DNA of 57,349 nucleotides, from positions 1-57,349 of the forward strand of contig NZ_JABBYC010000029.1 in assembly GCF_016742955.1 (NCBI RefSeq), written 5' to 3'. Shown one piece after another: positions 34,090 to 43,847 of the stretch (within the stretch, counting starts at the first letter, position 1; each line of letters starts with the position of its first letter). Source of the stretch: Myceligenerans indicum (lineage in GTDB: Bacteria > Actinomycetota > Actinomycetes > Actinomycetales > Cellulomonadaceae). The translations under genes and the position numbers were made by a program. Under the pieces are notes generated by a model. It made no database searches. It worked only from the letters and a program-made list of their open reading frames with translations, and was not told the origin of the DNA.

Positions 34090-34743
34090 TTATGCTCCCG
34101 CGCCGAGCCCCTCCGCAAGAGGGTCGCCCGCCCCCGAGACGTCCCCCGTGAGATACCGCTGGACGGTCGGCGCGACGGCGGCCACGACCGCCTCGGCCGG
34201 GAGCGAGGCGAGTGGCTCGATCCCGACGACGTACCGCGCCATCATCAGGCCCACCATCTGCGTGGCGAGCAGGTTCGTCCGGACGGCGGCCTCACCCGGC
34301 GGCAGCATCGCGGAGATGGGGCCGAGGACCTCGGCGAGGAGGAACTGCGGCAGGATGCCGCGCAGGCCCGGATCGGACAGAACGGCGGGCAGGGCAACCC
34401 GCAGCGGCTCCGGGCCGACGTCGTCCCAGGTCGCCAGGGCAGCGCGGAGCAGTCGCTCGCCGAACGCGTCCAGCGGGCCGTCCAGCGACCGCAGGATGGC
34501 CTCGGTCGGCGCGACGTCGGCCAGCCCGAGCGCGGCCGGGAGCAGCCCCGCCTTGTCGCCGTACCAGTGCCGGATGGTGCCCGGATCGACGCCGGCCCGC
34601 CGGGCGACGGAGCGGATCGACGCGGCCACGTAGCCGCGTTCGGTGAACTCGGCCCGGGCCGCGGCAAGGATCGCGGCGCGCGCGTCCTGCCCGGCGGGCC
34701 GCCGCCCACGCCGGGGCGTGCGTTCGGAGGAAGACGTGGCCAT
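34090..34743 (-). CDS. TetR family regulator of the adjacent ABC exporter
   Basis: A 217-residue TetR protein with helix-turn-helix at about 30-62 (Ser-Ile-Arg-Ser-Val-Ala-Arg-Arg-Ala-Gly-Val-Asp-Pro-Gly-Thr-Ile-Arg-His-Trp-Tyr) and a C-terminal effector domain. As first gene of the exporter operon it probably represses its own operon until a substrate binds. ATG at 34743 follows GAGAAT by six bases, a weak leaderless-type -10; the open frame extends to 34881 without support. The 209 bases before it, back to the MmsB-like gene, hold nothing recognised. Confidence 0.86.
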   Translation of the reverse strand: MATSSSERTPRRGRRPAGQDARAAILAAARAEFTERGYVAASIRSVARRAGVDPGTIRHWYGDKAGLLPAALGLADVAPTEAILRSLDGPLDAFGERLLRAALATWDDVGPEPLRVALPAVLSDPGLRGILPQFLLAEVLGPISAMLPPGEAAVRTNLLATQMVGLMMARYVVGIEPLASLPAEAVVAAVAPTVQRYLTGDVSGAGDPLAEGLGAGA

Positions 34744-34952
34744 CTGCCCATTCTCACCCGAGGGGCCGTGCCGCACGGCGTGGGTCGGCGACGCCCCGTC
34801 AGGCTCGCTCTTGGTCCTCGCCCAAGGCGCGCCGGCCCCGCCGGCCGCCCTGGGAATGACACAGGAGTGACACGGGAGCACGAGAAACGGCGGCAGACGC
34901 CGCGAGACGCCGAGTAGCGTCGTCGCAGGTCAGCCGCCGTTTCCGCGGGCGG

Positions 34953-36137
34953 TCAGGCCGTACGGGCCCCGGAACGCTTCTTGTTCCAGATGTCGTAGCC
35001 GACGGCGAGCAGCAGCACCAGGCCCTTGACGACCTGCTGCGTCGACTGGTCGACGCCCATGAGCTGCATGCCGTTGGACATGACCGCCATGATCAGGCCA
35101 CCCACCATCGCGCCCACGACCGTGCCGACACCACCGGTCACGGCGGCACCGCCGATGAAGCAGGCGGCGATGGCGTCGAGCTCGAACATGTTGCCCGCGC
35201 CCGGCTGCGCCGAGCTGGACCGCGCCGAGAAGACGACACCGGCGATCGAGGCGAGGAAGCCCATGTTCAGGAAGATCAGGAAGTTGACCCGCTTGACCCG
35301 CACACCCGAGAGCTGTGCGGCGGCGAGGTTGCCACCGATCGCGTACACGTGGCGGCCGAAGATGCTGTGCTTGGTGATCATCGAGTAGGCGAGGATCAGC
35401 GCCGCGAGGATGATCAGCACCACGGGCAGGCCCCGGTAGGTGGCGATCTGCCAGGCGAACCACATCACGACGGCCGCGACCAGCACGGTCTTCACGACGA
35501 AGAGCGGCATGGCCTCGACGTCCTGGTTGTAGGACAGCTTGGCGCGGCGGTTGCGGTAGGCGGCCACGGCGTAGCCGAGCACGGCGAGCCCGAAGACGAG
35601 CAGCGTGAACGTGTCATACCCGTACCCGCCCAGCAGGCCGTTGACGAAGCCCTGCGCGATGGTCGAGTACTCACCCGGGAACGGCGAGAGCGAGACGTTG
35701 TCCAGGACGATGTACGTGAGCCCTCGGAACAGCAGCATGCCGGCGAGCGTCACGATGAACGCGGGTATCCCCACGTACGCCACCCAGAATCCCTGCCAGA
35801 CGCCGACCAGCAGGCCCGTGGCGATCGCGGCGAGCACGCCGACCCACCAGGGCGCGCCTCCCTTGATGACCAGGACGGCGGAGACGGCACCGGTGAGGGC
35901 GACCACCGACCCGACGGAGAGGTCGATGTGCCCGCCGATGATGACGATGACCATGCCGATCGCGAGGATCAGGATGTACGAGTACTGCTGCGTGAGGTTC
36001 GAGACGTTCCGCGGGCTGAGCAGCAGCCCGTCGGTGAGCGCCGTGAAGAACGCGACGATCAGCACGAATGCCACGACGATGCCGCTGGAACGCAGGTTCC
36101 GCGTCATCAGGTCCTTGAGGTTCGCGATCGTGGTCAT
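34953..36137 (-). CDS. mmsB: Monosaccharide ABC transporter permease, MmsB/GguB-like
   Basis: A 394-residue CUT2-family permease with about ten hydrophobic helices. Typical features are [11 protein letters not shown] (about 67-77) and [13 protein letters not shown] near 325. The insertion Arg-Ala-Lys-Leu-Ser-Tyr-Asn and length of about 390 fit the GguB/MmsB subgroup, which imports several sugars including xylose, arabinose, glucose and galactose. Its ATG overlaps the stop of the ATPase gene by four bases. Confidence 0.9.
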   Translation of the reverse strand: MTTIANLKDLMTRNLRSSGIVVAFVLIVAFFTALTDGLLLSPRNVSNLTQQYSYILILAIGMVIVIIGGHIDLSVGSVVALTGAVSAVLVIKGGAPWWVGVLAAIATGLLVGVWQGFWVAYVGIPAFIVTLAGMLLFRGLTYIVLDNVSLSPFPGEYSTIAQGFVNGLLGGYGYDTFTLLVFGLAVLGYAVAAYRNRRAKLSYNQDVEAMPLFVVKTVLVAAVVMWFAWQIATYRGLPVVLIILAALILAYSMITKHSIFGRHVYAIGGNLAAAQLSGVRVKRVNFLIFLNMGFLASIAGVVFSARSSSAQPGAGNMFELDAIAACFIGGAAVTGGVGTVVGAMVGGLIMAVMSNGMQLMGVDQSTQQVVKGLVLLLAVGYDIWNKKRSGARTA

Positions 36138-37699
36138 GCGTCAGCCTCCTGTGTCATGAGCGACATCAGTCCTTCCTGGGTGGCCGACGCGACGTCGACC
36201 TCGCCGGTGATGCGTCCGGCGGCGAGGGTGTAGATGCGGTCGCAGGTGCCCAGGAGCTCGGGGAGCTCCGAGGAGATCACCAGGACGGCCTTGCCGTCCG
36301 CGACCATCTTGTTGATGAGGGTGTAGATCTCGTACTTCGCGCCGACGTCGATACCGCGCGTCGGCTCGTCGAGGATGAGCACCTCGGGGTCGGTGTAGAT
36401 CCACTTGGACAGGGCGACCTTCTGCTGGTTGCCTCCCGAGAGCTTGCCGACCGGGACCAGCACGTTCGGTGTGCGGGTCCCCATGGACTCGCGGTACTCC
36501 TCGGCGACGCGCAGTTCCTCGTGCTCGTTCACCCAGCCGGCGCGGGAGAGCTGCGGCAGCCCGGCGGCGGAGGTGTTGCGCCGCACGTCCTCGATGAGGT
36601 TCAGCCCGAGCTGCTTGCGGTCCTCGGACACGTAGGCGATGCCGGCGTCGATGGCGCTCGGCACGTCCTTCACCGACACCTCGCGGCCGTGGACGAACAC
36701 GCGCCCGGAGATGTCGCGGCCGTAGGAGTGGCCGAACACCGACATCGCGAGCTCCGTCCGCCCGGCGCCCATGAGGCCGGCGATGCCGACCACCTCGCCT
36801 GCGCGCACGGACAGGGCGGCCTTGTCCACCACGACGCGGCCCGGCTGGGTCGGGTGGTGCACCGTCCAGTCCTCCACGCGCAGCACCTCGTCGCCGATGA
36901 CCGACGTGCGCTCGGGGAACCGGTTGTCCAGCGAGCGTCCGACCATGCCGCGGATGATCCGGTCCTGCGTGCTGTCCGGGTCCGTCATGTCAATGGTCTC
37001 GATGGTCTGGCCGTCGCGGATGATCGTGGTGCGATCGGCGATCTCTGCGATCTCGCCCAGTTTGTGGGAGATGATGATGCAGGTCACGCCCTCTTCGCGG
37101 AGGCGGCGCAGGATGTCGAGCAGGTGCTCGGAGTCCTGGTCGTTCAGGGCGGCCGTCGGCTCGTCGAGGATGAGCAGCCGCACCTCCTTCGACAGGGCCT
37201 TGGCGATCTCGACGAGCTGCTGCTTGCCCACGCCGAGCGTGGAGACCGGCTGCGTCGGCGACTCGGCGAGCCCGACACGGGTCAGCAGCTCCGCCGCCTC
37301 CGTGTTGGTCGAGTTCCAGTCGACGAGTCGCCCGGCACGTCGCCGCTCGTTGCCGAGGAAGATGTTCTCCGCGATCGACAGGTACGGGACGAGCGCGAGC
37401 TCCTGGTGAATGATCACCACGCCACGCGCCTCGGAGTCGTTGATGGACCGGAAGGTCGCGGGGGTGCCGTCCAGCACGATCTCGCCGTCGTAGGTGCCGT
37501 GCGGATGGACGCCCGACAGCACCTTCATCAGCGTGGACTTCCCGGCGCCGTTCTCGCCGCAGATCGCGTGGATCTCGCCGCGGTCGACCGAGAGATTGAC
37601 GTCGCTCAACGCCTTCACGCCGGGGAACGTCTTCGTGATGCCCCGCATCTCGAGGATGGGGCCGTCACCGTACGCGGGTGACGCAGTGGATTCAGACAT
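36134..37699 (-). CDS. mmsA: Monosaccharide ABC transporter ATPase, MmsA/GguA-like (double domain)
   Basis: A 521-residue protein with two fused ATPase domains, the CUT2 pattern. Domain 1 has Walker A Gly-Glu-Asn-Gly-Ala-Gly-Lys-Ser-Thr (about 48-56), signature Leu-Gly-Val-Gly-Lys-Gln and Walker B Leu-Ile-Leu-Asp-Glu-Pro-Thr-Ala. Domain 2 has a degenerate Walker A (Gly-Leu-Met-Gly-Ala-Gly-Arg-Thr-Glu), signature Leu-Ser-Gly-Gly-Asn-Gln-Gln and Leu-Asp-Glu-Pro-Thr-Arg-Gly-Ile-Asp. The second domain is typically inactive for hydrolysis. ATG at 37699 follows AAGGACA; the frame continues to 37759. Confidence 0.92.
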   Translation of the reverse strand: MSESTASPAYGDGPILEMRGITKTFPGVKALSDVNLSVDRGEIHAICGENGAGKSTLMKVLSGVHPHGTYDGEIVLDGTPATFRSINDSEARGVVIIHQELALVPYLSIAENIFLGNERRRAGRLVDWNSTNTEAAELLTRVGLAESPTQPVSTLGVGKQQLVEIAKALSKEVRLLILDEPTAALNDQDSEHLLDILRRLREEGVTCIIISHKLGEIAEIADRTTIIRDGQTIETIDMTDPDSTQDRIIRGMVGRSLDNRFPERTSVIGDEVLRVEDWTVHHPTQPGRVVVDKAALSVRAGEVVGIAGLMGAGRTELAMSVFGHSYGRDISGRVFVHGREVSVKDVPSAIDAGIAYVSEDRKQLGLNLIEDVRRNTSAAGLPQLSRAGWVNEHEELRVAEEYRESMGTRTPNVLVPVGKLSGGNQQKVALSKWIYTDPEVLILDEPTRGIDVGAKYEIYTLINKMVADGKAVLVISSELPELLGTCDRIYTLAAGRITGEVDVASATQEGLMSLMTQEADA

Positions 37700-37777
37700 G
37701 CGCTGTCCTTGCTTCCTGTGCACGGCCGCCGAGGCGGCACCCCGGACGAACCAGGGCACCGCCTCGGCGATGAGACG

Positions 37778-38950
37778 TCACTCGTCGGCGACGCCGGCCT
37801 TGACCTCGTCGGCCGTCCAGTACCCGGACTCGACCAGCGCGGACTGGATGTTGTCCTTGGTCACGACCTCCGACTCGAGGAGGTAGGACGGGACGACCTT
37901 CACACCGTTGTCGTAGTCCTCGGTGTTGTTCGCCTCGGGCTCGTCGCCGCCGAGGTACGCCTCGGTCGCGTCGACGGCCTGCTCGGCGAGCAGACGGGTG
38001 TCCTTGAAGATCGTGGAGTACTGCACACCGTCGTCGATCAGCTTGACCGAGGCGATCTCGGCATCCTGACCGGTGATGACCGGCATGTCCTTGTCGCCCT
38101 TGCCGTAGCCGTCGTTCTGCAGGGCGGTGATGATGCCGCGGGACAGGCCGTCGTACGGAGCGAGGACGCCGTCCACGGTCTCACCCTTGTTGTAGGTGGA
38201 GGTGAGCAGGTCCTCCATGCGCTTCTGCGCACGCTCCTGCTCCCAGCGCAGCGTGGCGACGGTGTCGAAGTCCACCTGCTCGGACGGGACCACCAGGGTC
38301 TCGTCGTCGAGGTAGGGCTGCAGCACCGACATGGCGCCGTCGTAGAAGAAGGTCGCGTTGTTGTCGTCGGGCGAACCGGCGAAGAGCTCGACGTTCAGCG
38401 GGCCCTTGGGGGCGTCCTCGGCCGGGTCACCGTTCTCGTCGACCAGCCCGAGCCCCTCGACGAGCGAGGTGGCCTGCTGCACGCCGACCTGGAAGTTGTC
38501 GAACGACACGTAGAAGTCGACGTTCTCCGAGTCCCGGATCAGGCGGTCGTAGGAGATGACCGGAATGCCCTCGGCTGCCGCGGCGTCGAGCTGACCCTTC
38601 AGCGCGGTCCCGTCGATGGCCGCGATGATCAGGGCGCGAGCACCCTTGGTGATCATCTGGTCGATCTGCTGCTGCTGCGTCGGGATGTCGTCGCCCGCGA
38701 ACTGCAGGTCGACGTCGTAGCCGGCCTCTTCGAGCCCGTCCTCGACGGACGCGCCGTCCGCGATCCACCGCTCCGACGTCTCGGTGGGCATGGCCACACC
38801 GACGAGGCCGCCCTCCATGTCCGCGTCGTCGTCGGCGTCAGCGCCACCGGTGGCGCCGGCACCGCCGCCGCCGCACGCCGCGAGCGTGAGGGCCAGGGCA
38901 CCGGTCGCGACCGCGGCGACCGCCCGGCTGTACCAGAGCTTGTTTGCCAT
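37778..38950 (-). CDS. chvE: Sugar-binding lipoprotein, ChvE-like
   Basis: A 390-residue substrate-binding protein with lipoprotein signal (lipobox Leu-Ala-Ala-Cys at about 23-26), Gly/Asp-rich spacer, and the periplasmic-binding fold of the RbsB/ChvE group (start Val-Gly-Val-Ala-Met-Pro-Thr, later Tyr-Val-Ser-Phe-Asp-Asn). It delivers a monosaccharide to MmsAB. First gene of the three-gene operon; a LacI-type operator-like site is 53 bases upstream. Sugar is not determinable; xylose or arabinose would fit the surrounding hydrolases. Confidence 0.9.
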   Translation of the reverse strand: MANKLWYSRAVAAVATGALALTLAACGGGGAGATGGADADDDADMEGGLVGVAMPTETSERWIADGASVEDGLEEAGYDVDLQFAGDDIPTQQQQIDQMITKGARALIIAAIDGTALKGQLDAAAAEGIPVISYDRLIRDSENVDFYVSFDNFQVGVQQATSLVEGLGLVDENGDPAEDAPKGPLNVELFAGSPDDNNATFFYDGAMSVLQPYLDDETLVVPSEQVDFDTVATLRWEQERAQKRMEDLLTSTYNKGETVDGVLAPYDGLSRGIITALQNDGYGKGDKDMPVITGQDAEIASVKLIDDGVQYSTIFKDTRLLAEQAVDATEAYLGGDEPEANNTEDYDNGVKVVPSYLLESEVVTKDNIQSALVESGYWTADEVKAGVADE

Positions 38951-39002
38951 GAGGTCTCCTCTTCGAGAGTCGCCGGATCATTCGCCCGGCACTACCCGGA
39001 GA

Positions 39003-39016
39003 TGTTAACGCTCACA
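39003..39016. promoter_or_regulatory. LacI-type operator candidate upstream of the ChvE-like gene
   Basis: TGTTAACGCTCACA: half-sites TGTTAACG and, inverted, TGTGAGCG agree at 6 of 8 positions with a central CG step, the usual LacI-family design. It lies in the 261-base gap before the operon, which otherwise holds nothing recognised. Confidence 0.5.
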
Positions 39017-39211
39017 CCAATCGGCTCCAAACCTCCTCTGTCACGATCCCGTCACGACTACGGGGCGCAAAACTCCCAATCCTGATAGGCCCGGACATCC
39101 GCCTCGGCGCACCGACTACCTGAGGCCGGCTCAACAGGGTCTCCCAGCCCCCCCCGACGGCGAACGATTGGAGGCAACACCCGGGCCTGCCGGCCCTCCG
39201 CCACCGCTCGC

Positions 39212-40297
39212 CTACCCGTTCCCGTGAACGCTCGGCCAGCCGTCGGCGTCCCAGTCCAGCTCCCGCACCGCCAGGGTCGGCGCGCCCCCGTCGTCGCCGT
39301 CGTAGAAGTGGTAGGCCAGGTAGTACGCCGACGACGACGCCCCCGGCTCCCCCACCACCGACACCGTCTGCCCGCCGGGCCCGATCATCCGGCCCGACGT
39401 GCTCGCCACCTCCGTGCCGCCGCCCAGCATCAGGTCCGTGCCCTCGGCGTCGAGGTAGGGCCCGGTGACCTCCCGCGAGCGCCCCACCATGATCCGGTAG
39501 GTGGAGTCGACGCCGCTGCAGCACTTGTCCCAGGAGACGAACAGGTAGTACCAGCCGTCGCGTGCCACGACGAACGGCGCCTCGATGGCGTTCTCGGACA
39601 CCCCGATGCGTGAGGCGACGGTGACGGGCTCGGCGCCCGCGGCGGGCTTGCCCGACGGCCACTCCAGCGGGAGCACCTGGATCCCGCCCCAGAACGACCC
39701 GAAGAACAGCCAGGGCGTCCCGTCGGCGTCCTCGACCACGCCGGGGTCGATGGCGTTGTAGTGCGTCTCGCCGGGTGTGGAGCGCACCACGACACCCTGG
39801 TCGTGCCACCCGTAGTCCGGGTCCTGCGGATCGAGCGTGGTCCCGGTGGCCAGCCCGATCGCGGAGTCGTTCGAGCCGAAGGTGGACGCGGAGTAGTAGA
39901 GGTACCAGATCCCGTCGTGCCGGTGGAGCTCGGGCGCCCAGTAGTTCTCCACGCCCGCGATGCCGGTCCCGGGCTCGCGCACCCAGGCCGGGTCACCGGC
40001 CTGGTCCCACGCGGTCCCGGCGTCGGCCCAGGTGGTCCCGCCGTCGTCGGACCGCAGGATCTGCGGGGCGCCGAATCCCTTGCGGACGTCGCCGGTGCCG
40101 TAGACGAACCACGGCGCGGCGTCGTCCCCGGCCACGAGGGCCGGGTCGTGGACGTGCAGTTCGCCGGCCGCGGCGAGGCCGCCGTCCGTCGGCAGGTCCG
40201 ACGACGGCGCCCCGCCGCGCGCGATCGTGTACGCGCCGCCCGCTCCGGTGATCGCGAGGAGCCCTGCGGCCAGCCCGATGACCATGCCGCGCCTCAC
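39212..40297 (-). CDS. GH43 arabinan endo-1,5-alpha-L-arabinanase, secreted or anchored
   Basis: A 361-residue protein with an Arg-led hydrophobic N-terminus (about 5-24), a signal peptide or anchor, and a five-bladed GH43 domain. Catalytic residues: base Asp51 in Val-His-Asp-Pro, pKa-modulating Asp174 in Ala-Ile-Asp-Pro-Gly, acid Glu229 in Ile-Glu-Ala-Pro-Phe. The Val-Ser-Trp-Asp-Lys-Cys-Cys-Ser-Gly segment and Gly-Arg-Ser-Arg-Glu-Val-Thr-Gly-Pro-Tyr are typical of the endo-arabinanase subgroup, which cuts the 1,5-arabinan chain. GTG at 40297 overlaps the arabinofuranosidase stop by four bases (GTGA), so the two are coupled. Confidence 0.86.
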   Translation of the reverse strand: MRRGMVIGLAAGLLAITGAGGAYTIARGGAPSSDLPTDGGLAAAGELHVHDPALVAGDDAAPWFVYGTGDVRKGFGAPQILRSDDGGTTWADAGTAWDQAGDPAWVREPGTGIAGVENYWAPELHRHDGIWYLYYSASTFGSNDSAIGLATGTTLDPQDPDYGWHDQGVVVRSTPGETHYNAIDPGVVEDADGTPWLFFGSFWGGIQVLPLEWPSGKPAAGAEPVTVASRIGVSENAIEAPFVVARDGWYYLFVSWDKCCSGVDSTYRIMVGRSREVTGPYLDAEGTDLMLGGGTEVASTSGRMIGPGGQTVSVVGEPGASSSAYYLAYHFYDGDDGGAPTLAVRELDWDADGWPSVHGNG

Positions 40298-41805
40298 GCC
40301 CGTGCCAGGCGCAGCATGGACCAGGACACGGGCGGCAGCTCGGCCCGGGCACGGTCGTCGGCGACCTTGGCGGACGTGTTGGGCCGTGGCGCCACGGAGG
40401 TCGAGTCCTCGGCGGTGGCGCTCCAGGTGTGGTCGGGGTTGGCCAGGGTGACCGCCTCGGCGACGCGCAGTCCGGGGAAGCCGCGCAGGTCGACGTCGAG
40501 GGCCACGGCGTCGGTGACCGACCGGTTCACGGCGAAGACGACCACGTCCCCGGACTCGGGGTCGTGGGTGGCGACGGTGTCGAGCACCGGCACCTCGCCG
40601 AACTTCGCGGTCTCCTGCACCGGGGAGTCCACGGCGAGCCGCAGCACGTCGCCCTTGGCCCGGGCGGAGGTCAGCGCGAACGGGTGGAAGATGGTCTGCT
40701 TCCAGGACCGGCCGCCGGGCTCGGTCATGATCGGTGCGATGACGTTGACGAGCTGCGCGAGGGATGCGGCGTGCACGCGGTCGGTGTTGCGCAGCAGCGA
40801 GATGAGCAGGTTGCCGACGACGACGGCGTCGGCCACGTTGTACCTGTCCTCCAGGAGCACCGGGGCCACGGGCCAGTCGTCGCCCTGCGGTGGCCGGGAC
40901 TCGGCGCGCTGCTGGTACCAGACGTTCCACTCGTCGAACGAGACGTGGATCTTCTTGTCGAGCTTGCGGGCGGCGCGGACCTGGTCGGCGGTGGCGGCGA
41001 CGGCGGCGACGAAGTTGTCCATGTCGACGCTGCTGGCGAGGAACGAGGTGAGGTCGCCGTCCTCCTCGTGGTAGTAGGCGTGCGCGGAGACGTAGTCGAC
41101 GTGCTCGTAGGTCTCGGTGAGCACGGTGCGCTCCCACTCGCCGAACGTGGGCATCGACGAGCTGGAGGAGCCGCAGGCGACGAGCTCGATGTCCGGGTCC
41201 ATCATGCGCATGGCGCGAGCGGTCTCCGCGGCGACGCGGGCGTATTCCTCGGCCGTCTTGTGGCCGATCTGCCACGGGCCGTCCATCTCGTTGCCCAGGC
41301 ACCACATCCTGATCCGGTACGGGTCCTCGGCGCCGTTCGCGCGGCGCTGGTCCGCCAGGTACGAGCCGCCCGGGACGTTGCAGTACTCCAGCAGGTCGAG
41401 GGCCTCCTGGATGCCGCGGGTGCCGAGGTTGACGGCCATCATCGGCTCGACGCCGGACCGCTGGGCCCAGCGCATGAACTCGTCCACACCGAACGTGTTC
41501 GGCTCGGTGGAGTGCCAGGCGAGGTCGAGGCGGCGAGGGCGGTCGGCGACCGGCCCGACGGCGTCCTCCCAGCGGTAGCCGGAGACAAAGTTGCCGCCGG
41601 GGTAGCGGACGGTGGAGACGCCGAGCTCGCGGGTCAGCTCCATGACGTCGCCGCGGAAGCCGTCGGCGTCGGCCGTCGCGTGCTCCGGCTCGTAGATGCC
41701 GGTGTACACGCACCGGCCGAGGTGCTCGACGAACGTGCCGAAGGTACGGCGGCGGACGGGACCGACGACGAACGCGGGATCGACGGTGACGGTGGCGGCG
41801 TGCAT
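40294..41805 (-). CDS. abfA: GH51 alpha-L-arabinofuranosidase, intracellular
   Basis: A 503-residue (beta/alpha)8 enzyme with C-terminal beta domain, no signal peptide. The acid/base is Glu173 in Leu-Gly-Asn-Glu-Met-Asp-Gly and the nucleophile Glu292 in Ser-Phe-Asp-Glu-Trp-Asn-Val-Trp-Tyr. It removes terminal arabinofuranose from arabino-oligosaccharides. It is transcribed with the endo-arabinanase, so the products of one are trimmed by the other. ATG at 41805 has GAGGAG; a 12-bp operator-like palindrome lies 54 bases upstream. Confidence 0.93.
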   Translation of the reverse strand: MHAATVTVDPAFVVGPVRRRTFGTFVEHLGRCVYTGIYEPEHATADADGFRGDVMELTRELGVSTVRYPGGNFVSGYRWEDAVGPVADRPRRLDLAWHSTEPNTFGVDEFMRWAQRSGVEPMMAVNLGTRGIQEALDLLEYCNVPGGSYLADQRRANGAEDPYRIRMWCLGNEMDGPWQIGHKTAEEYARVAAETARAMRMMDPDIELVACGSSSSSMPTFGEWERTVLTETYEHVDYVSAHAYYHEEDGDLTSFLASSVDMDNFVAAVAATADQVRAARKLDKKIHVSFDEWNVWYQQRAESRPPQGDDWPVAPVLLEDRYNVADAVVVGNLLISLLRNTDRVHAASLAQLVNVIAPIMTEPGGRSWKQTIFHPFALTSARAKGDVLRLAVDSPVQETAKFGEVPVLDTVATHDPESGDVVVFAVNRSVTDAVALDVDLRGFPGLRVAEAVTLANPDHTWSATAEDSTSVAPRPNTSAKVADDRARAELPPVSWSMLRLARA

Positions 41806-41858
41806 TGGTGCTCCTCGTGGACGTGGCTCGCGCGCCCCTCAGCAGCCGCGCGGACGTG

Positions 41859-41870
41859 TACATCGTTGTA
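41859..41870. promoter_or_regulatory. Operator-like palindrome before the first GH51 gene
   Basis: TACATCGTTGTA on the plus strand, TACAACGATGTA in the direction of the gene. One mismatch from the perfect palindrome before the second GH51 gene (55733-55744). Confidence 0.6.
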
Positions 41871-41945
41871 GACACAGGAATGGTGCCCACTCCACCCGTC
41901 CCGGGTCAAGCCGCGACGGCCTTCGGGCCCGCCACGTTCACCGGT

Positions 41946-43847
41946 TCAGGTGGCGAGGGACCGAACGACCGGGAAGACAGCCGCAGCGCTCCATGCCTGC
42001 GGCCGGCACGCGGTGGGGTACTCGACCGGGACTCCTGTGAGGGTCGCGTCCTGACCGCCGATGAGTTCGGGCATCCGCCCGCCCAGTGCCCGTGCCGCGG
42101 AGAGGAGCTGCCGGGCCAGGATCTCGGCATGCCCCGTCAGGCCCGACCGCTGCATGCCCGCGAGGATGATCGCGGTGTCATGGGCCCAGACGCTGCCGCA
42201 GTGATAGGACAGCGGCCAGTAGCCGGCCGAGGTGGTGGACAGCGTCCGCACGCCGTAGCCGGAGAGCATGTCGGGGGCCACCATGAGGTCCGCGACGGTC
42301 AGTTCCTCCTCCTCGGTGAGCAGCCCGGTCCCGATGAGATGCCCGGCGTTCGAGGTGAGGGAGTCGACGGCTTCGCCGTCGGCGTCGAGGGCCAGTGCGG
42401 GATACCGCCGTCCGCCGACCTCGACCCAGAAGGAGTCCCGGAACCGTTCCCGCAGCGCGGCGGCCCGGGCTCGCAGCTCGTCCGCTCCCTCGACGGACAG
42501 GACGTCGAAGAGTTCAGCTCCGTCCAGGAGCGCCCTGTAGGCATACCCCTGCACCTCGCACAGCGCCACGGGCCCGGTCGCGAGGTGACCGTCATGGAAC
42601 ACGACAGCATCGCTCGAGTCCTTCCAGCCCTGGTTCGCAAGGCCCGTACCGGCAACGTCGTGGTACCGCATGAACGAGCCCTCGGCCGTCTGGTCGAGGA
42701 GCCAGGTCAGAGCCGCGCGGACCGCCGCACTCAGGCCATCGAGCGCTTGCCGGTCCCTCGTGGTTCGCCAGGCCTCTGCGACCGCGTGCACCCACAGCGC
42801 CGTGGCGTCCACGCTGCCGTAGTAGACGGGCGGGAACGTCAGCGCCTCCCGAGGTACTTCATGGGGGTCCGCCCGGAGCTCGTGCAGGATCTTGCCCGGA
42901 GCGCCGCACGAGACCTCGTCGACCCTCGTGCCCTGATGCTCCGCCAGGGCGCGAGCCGTTCCCCAGGCGAGCGACGGGTCGTGGGGCAGAACGAACAGCG
43001 CCGTCCACAGCGAGTCGCGGCCGAAGAGCGTCAGGTACCAGGGAGCGCCGGCGGCGGCGAACGTGGTGTCCGTCCCGCCTCTCAGCACGAGGAGAAGTGC
43101 GTCGAGATCCGCGACGGCCTGCGCGCACCAGCGGTCGAGGTCGGGTACCCCGGTGGGCCGCACCGCGCGAAGCCGGTGAGGCGACCGTGCGACGACGGCG
43201 CCGGGATCGTCTGCGGTGACCTGGAGCAAGACCTCCGAGCTCGCGCCGGCCGCGACGGTGAGGTCCCAGCGCATGCGGATCGCCGTGCCGGAACCGTCGT
43301 GATGTACCGGGTCCGCGGCCTCGACGGTGACCACGGCGTCCGGGGCGTTGACGGTACAGGTGCGCCCGTTGGCCGTGAGACCGACCGTGGACGGGCCACC
43401 GCGGTCCTCGCGCCGCATCGGGCTCGGGCTCCGGGTACCGGAGCGGATCTCGTGCAGCGGCGATATCGCCGCGACCGCGTGCGCGGTGACCGTGAGTGTC
43501 AGGGGCCGCGAGCTCGCGTTCGTCACGGTCACGTGATCGACCAGCTCGCCGGACGTGAGGTTGCGGCGATGGTGGACGAGGTGACGCGGGTTCTTCGTCT
43601 CGTCGAAGGCCCGGAGCGCCCAGGTGTATTCGGCCGTCGTCGTGCGGTCGGTGAAGGCCAGAAGGGTGCCCTCCTCAGCGAAGGACCAGGTCAGCTCACT
43701 GAGGTAACGCCAGTCCGCATGATGCATGCCATGCAGCTCGGATCCTTGCCTCGAGCTGTCGAGGTTCCCGTCAAAGCCGCTCCAGATCTGGCTCGGGGCG
43801 CTGATCAGGACCGTGGATGTCGTTGTTGCCGGGCTTGGTCCGGTCAT
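41946..43847 (-). CDS. Amylo-alpha-1,6-glucosidase-type (glycogen debranching-like) glycosidase
   Basis: A 633-residue protein. An N-terminal beta-sandwich (about 10-240) matches the bacterial-type debranching N-terminal domain (Asp-Gly-Asn-Leu-Asp, Gly-Met-His-His-Ala-Asp-Trp-Arg-Tyr-Leu) and a C-terminal (alpha/alpha)6 barrel (about 250-630) has Leu-Phe-Gly-Arg-Asp-Ser-Leu-Trp-Thr (about 274-282), Asn-Gln-Gly-Trp-Lys-Asp-Ser and Cys-Arg-Pro-Gln-Ala-Trp-Ser near the end. Similar proteins act on alpha-glucosides; the exact substrate is open. No signal peptide. The ATG at 43847 overlaps the ROK gene stop by four bases; the frame runs on to 44624 inside the ROK gene, which is not used. Confidence 0.82.
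   Translation of the reverse strand: MTGPSPATTTSTVLISAPSQIWSGFDGNLDSSRQGSELHGMHHADWRYLSELTWSFAEEGTLLAFTDRTTTAEYTWALRAFDETKNPRHLVHHRRNLTSGELVDHVTVTNASSRPLTLTVTAHAVAAISPLHEIRSGTRSPSPMRREDRGGPSTVGLTANGRTCTVNAPDAVVTVEAADPVHHDGSGTAIRMRWDLTVAAGASSEVLLQVTADDPGAVVARSPHRLRAVRPTGVPDLDRWCAQAVADLDALLLVLRGGTDTTFAAAGAPWYLTLFGRDSLWTALFVLPHDPSLAWGTARALAEHQGTRVDEVSCGAPGKILHELRADPHEVPREALTFPPVYYGSVDATALWVHAVAEAWRTTRDRQALDGLSAAVRAALTWLLDQTAEGSFMRYHDVAGTGLANQGWKDSSDAVVFHDGHLATGPVALCEVQGYAYRALLDGAELFDVLSVEGADELRARAAALRERFRDSFWVEVGGRRYPALALDADGEAVDSLTSNAGHLIGTGLLTEEEELTVADLMVAPDMLSGYGVRTLSTTSAGYWPLSYHCGSVWAHDTAIILAGMQRSGLTGHAEILARQLLSAARALGGRMPELIGGQDATLTGVPVEYPTACRPQAWSAAAVFPVVRSLAT

Noticed and set aside
34885..34942. 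Inverted repeat AAACGGCGG/CCGCCGTTT as terminator after the MmsB-like gene
   Set aside because: Nine-base arms with a 40-base loop are too weak to call.
39212..41890. One 892-codon frame that would fuse GH43 to a long N-terminal part
   Set aside because: The upstream part is the shadow of the GH51 gene in another frame; GTG at 40297 with GTGA overlap is the natural start.
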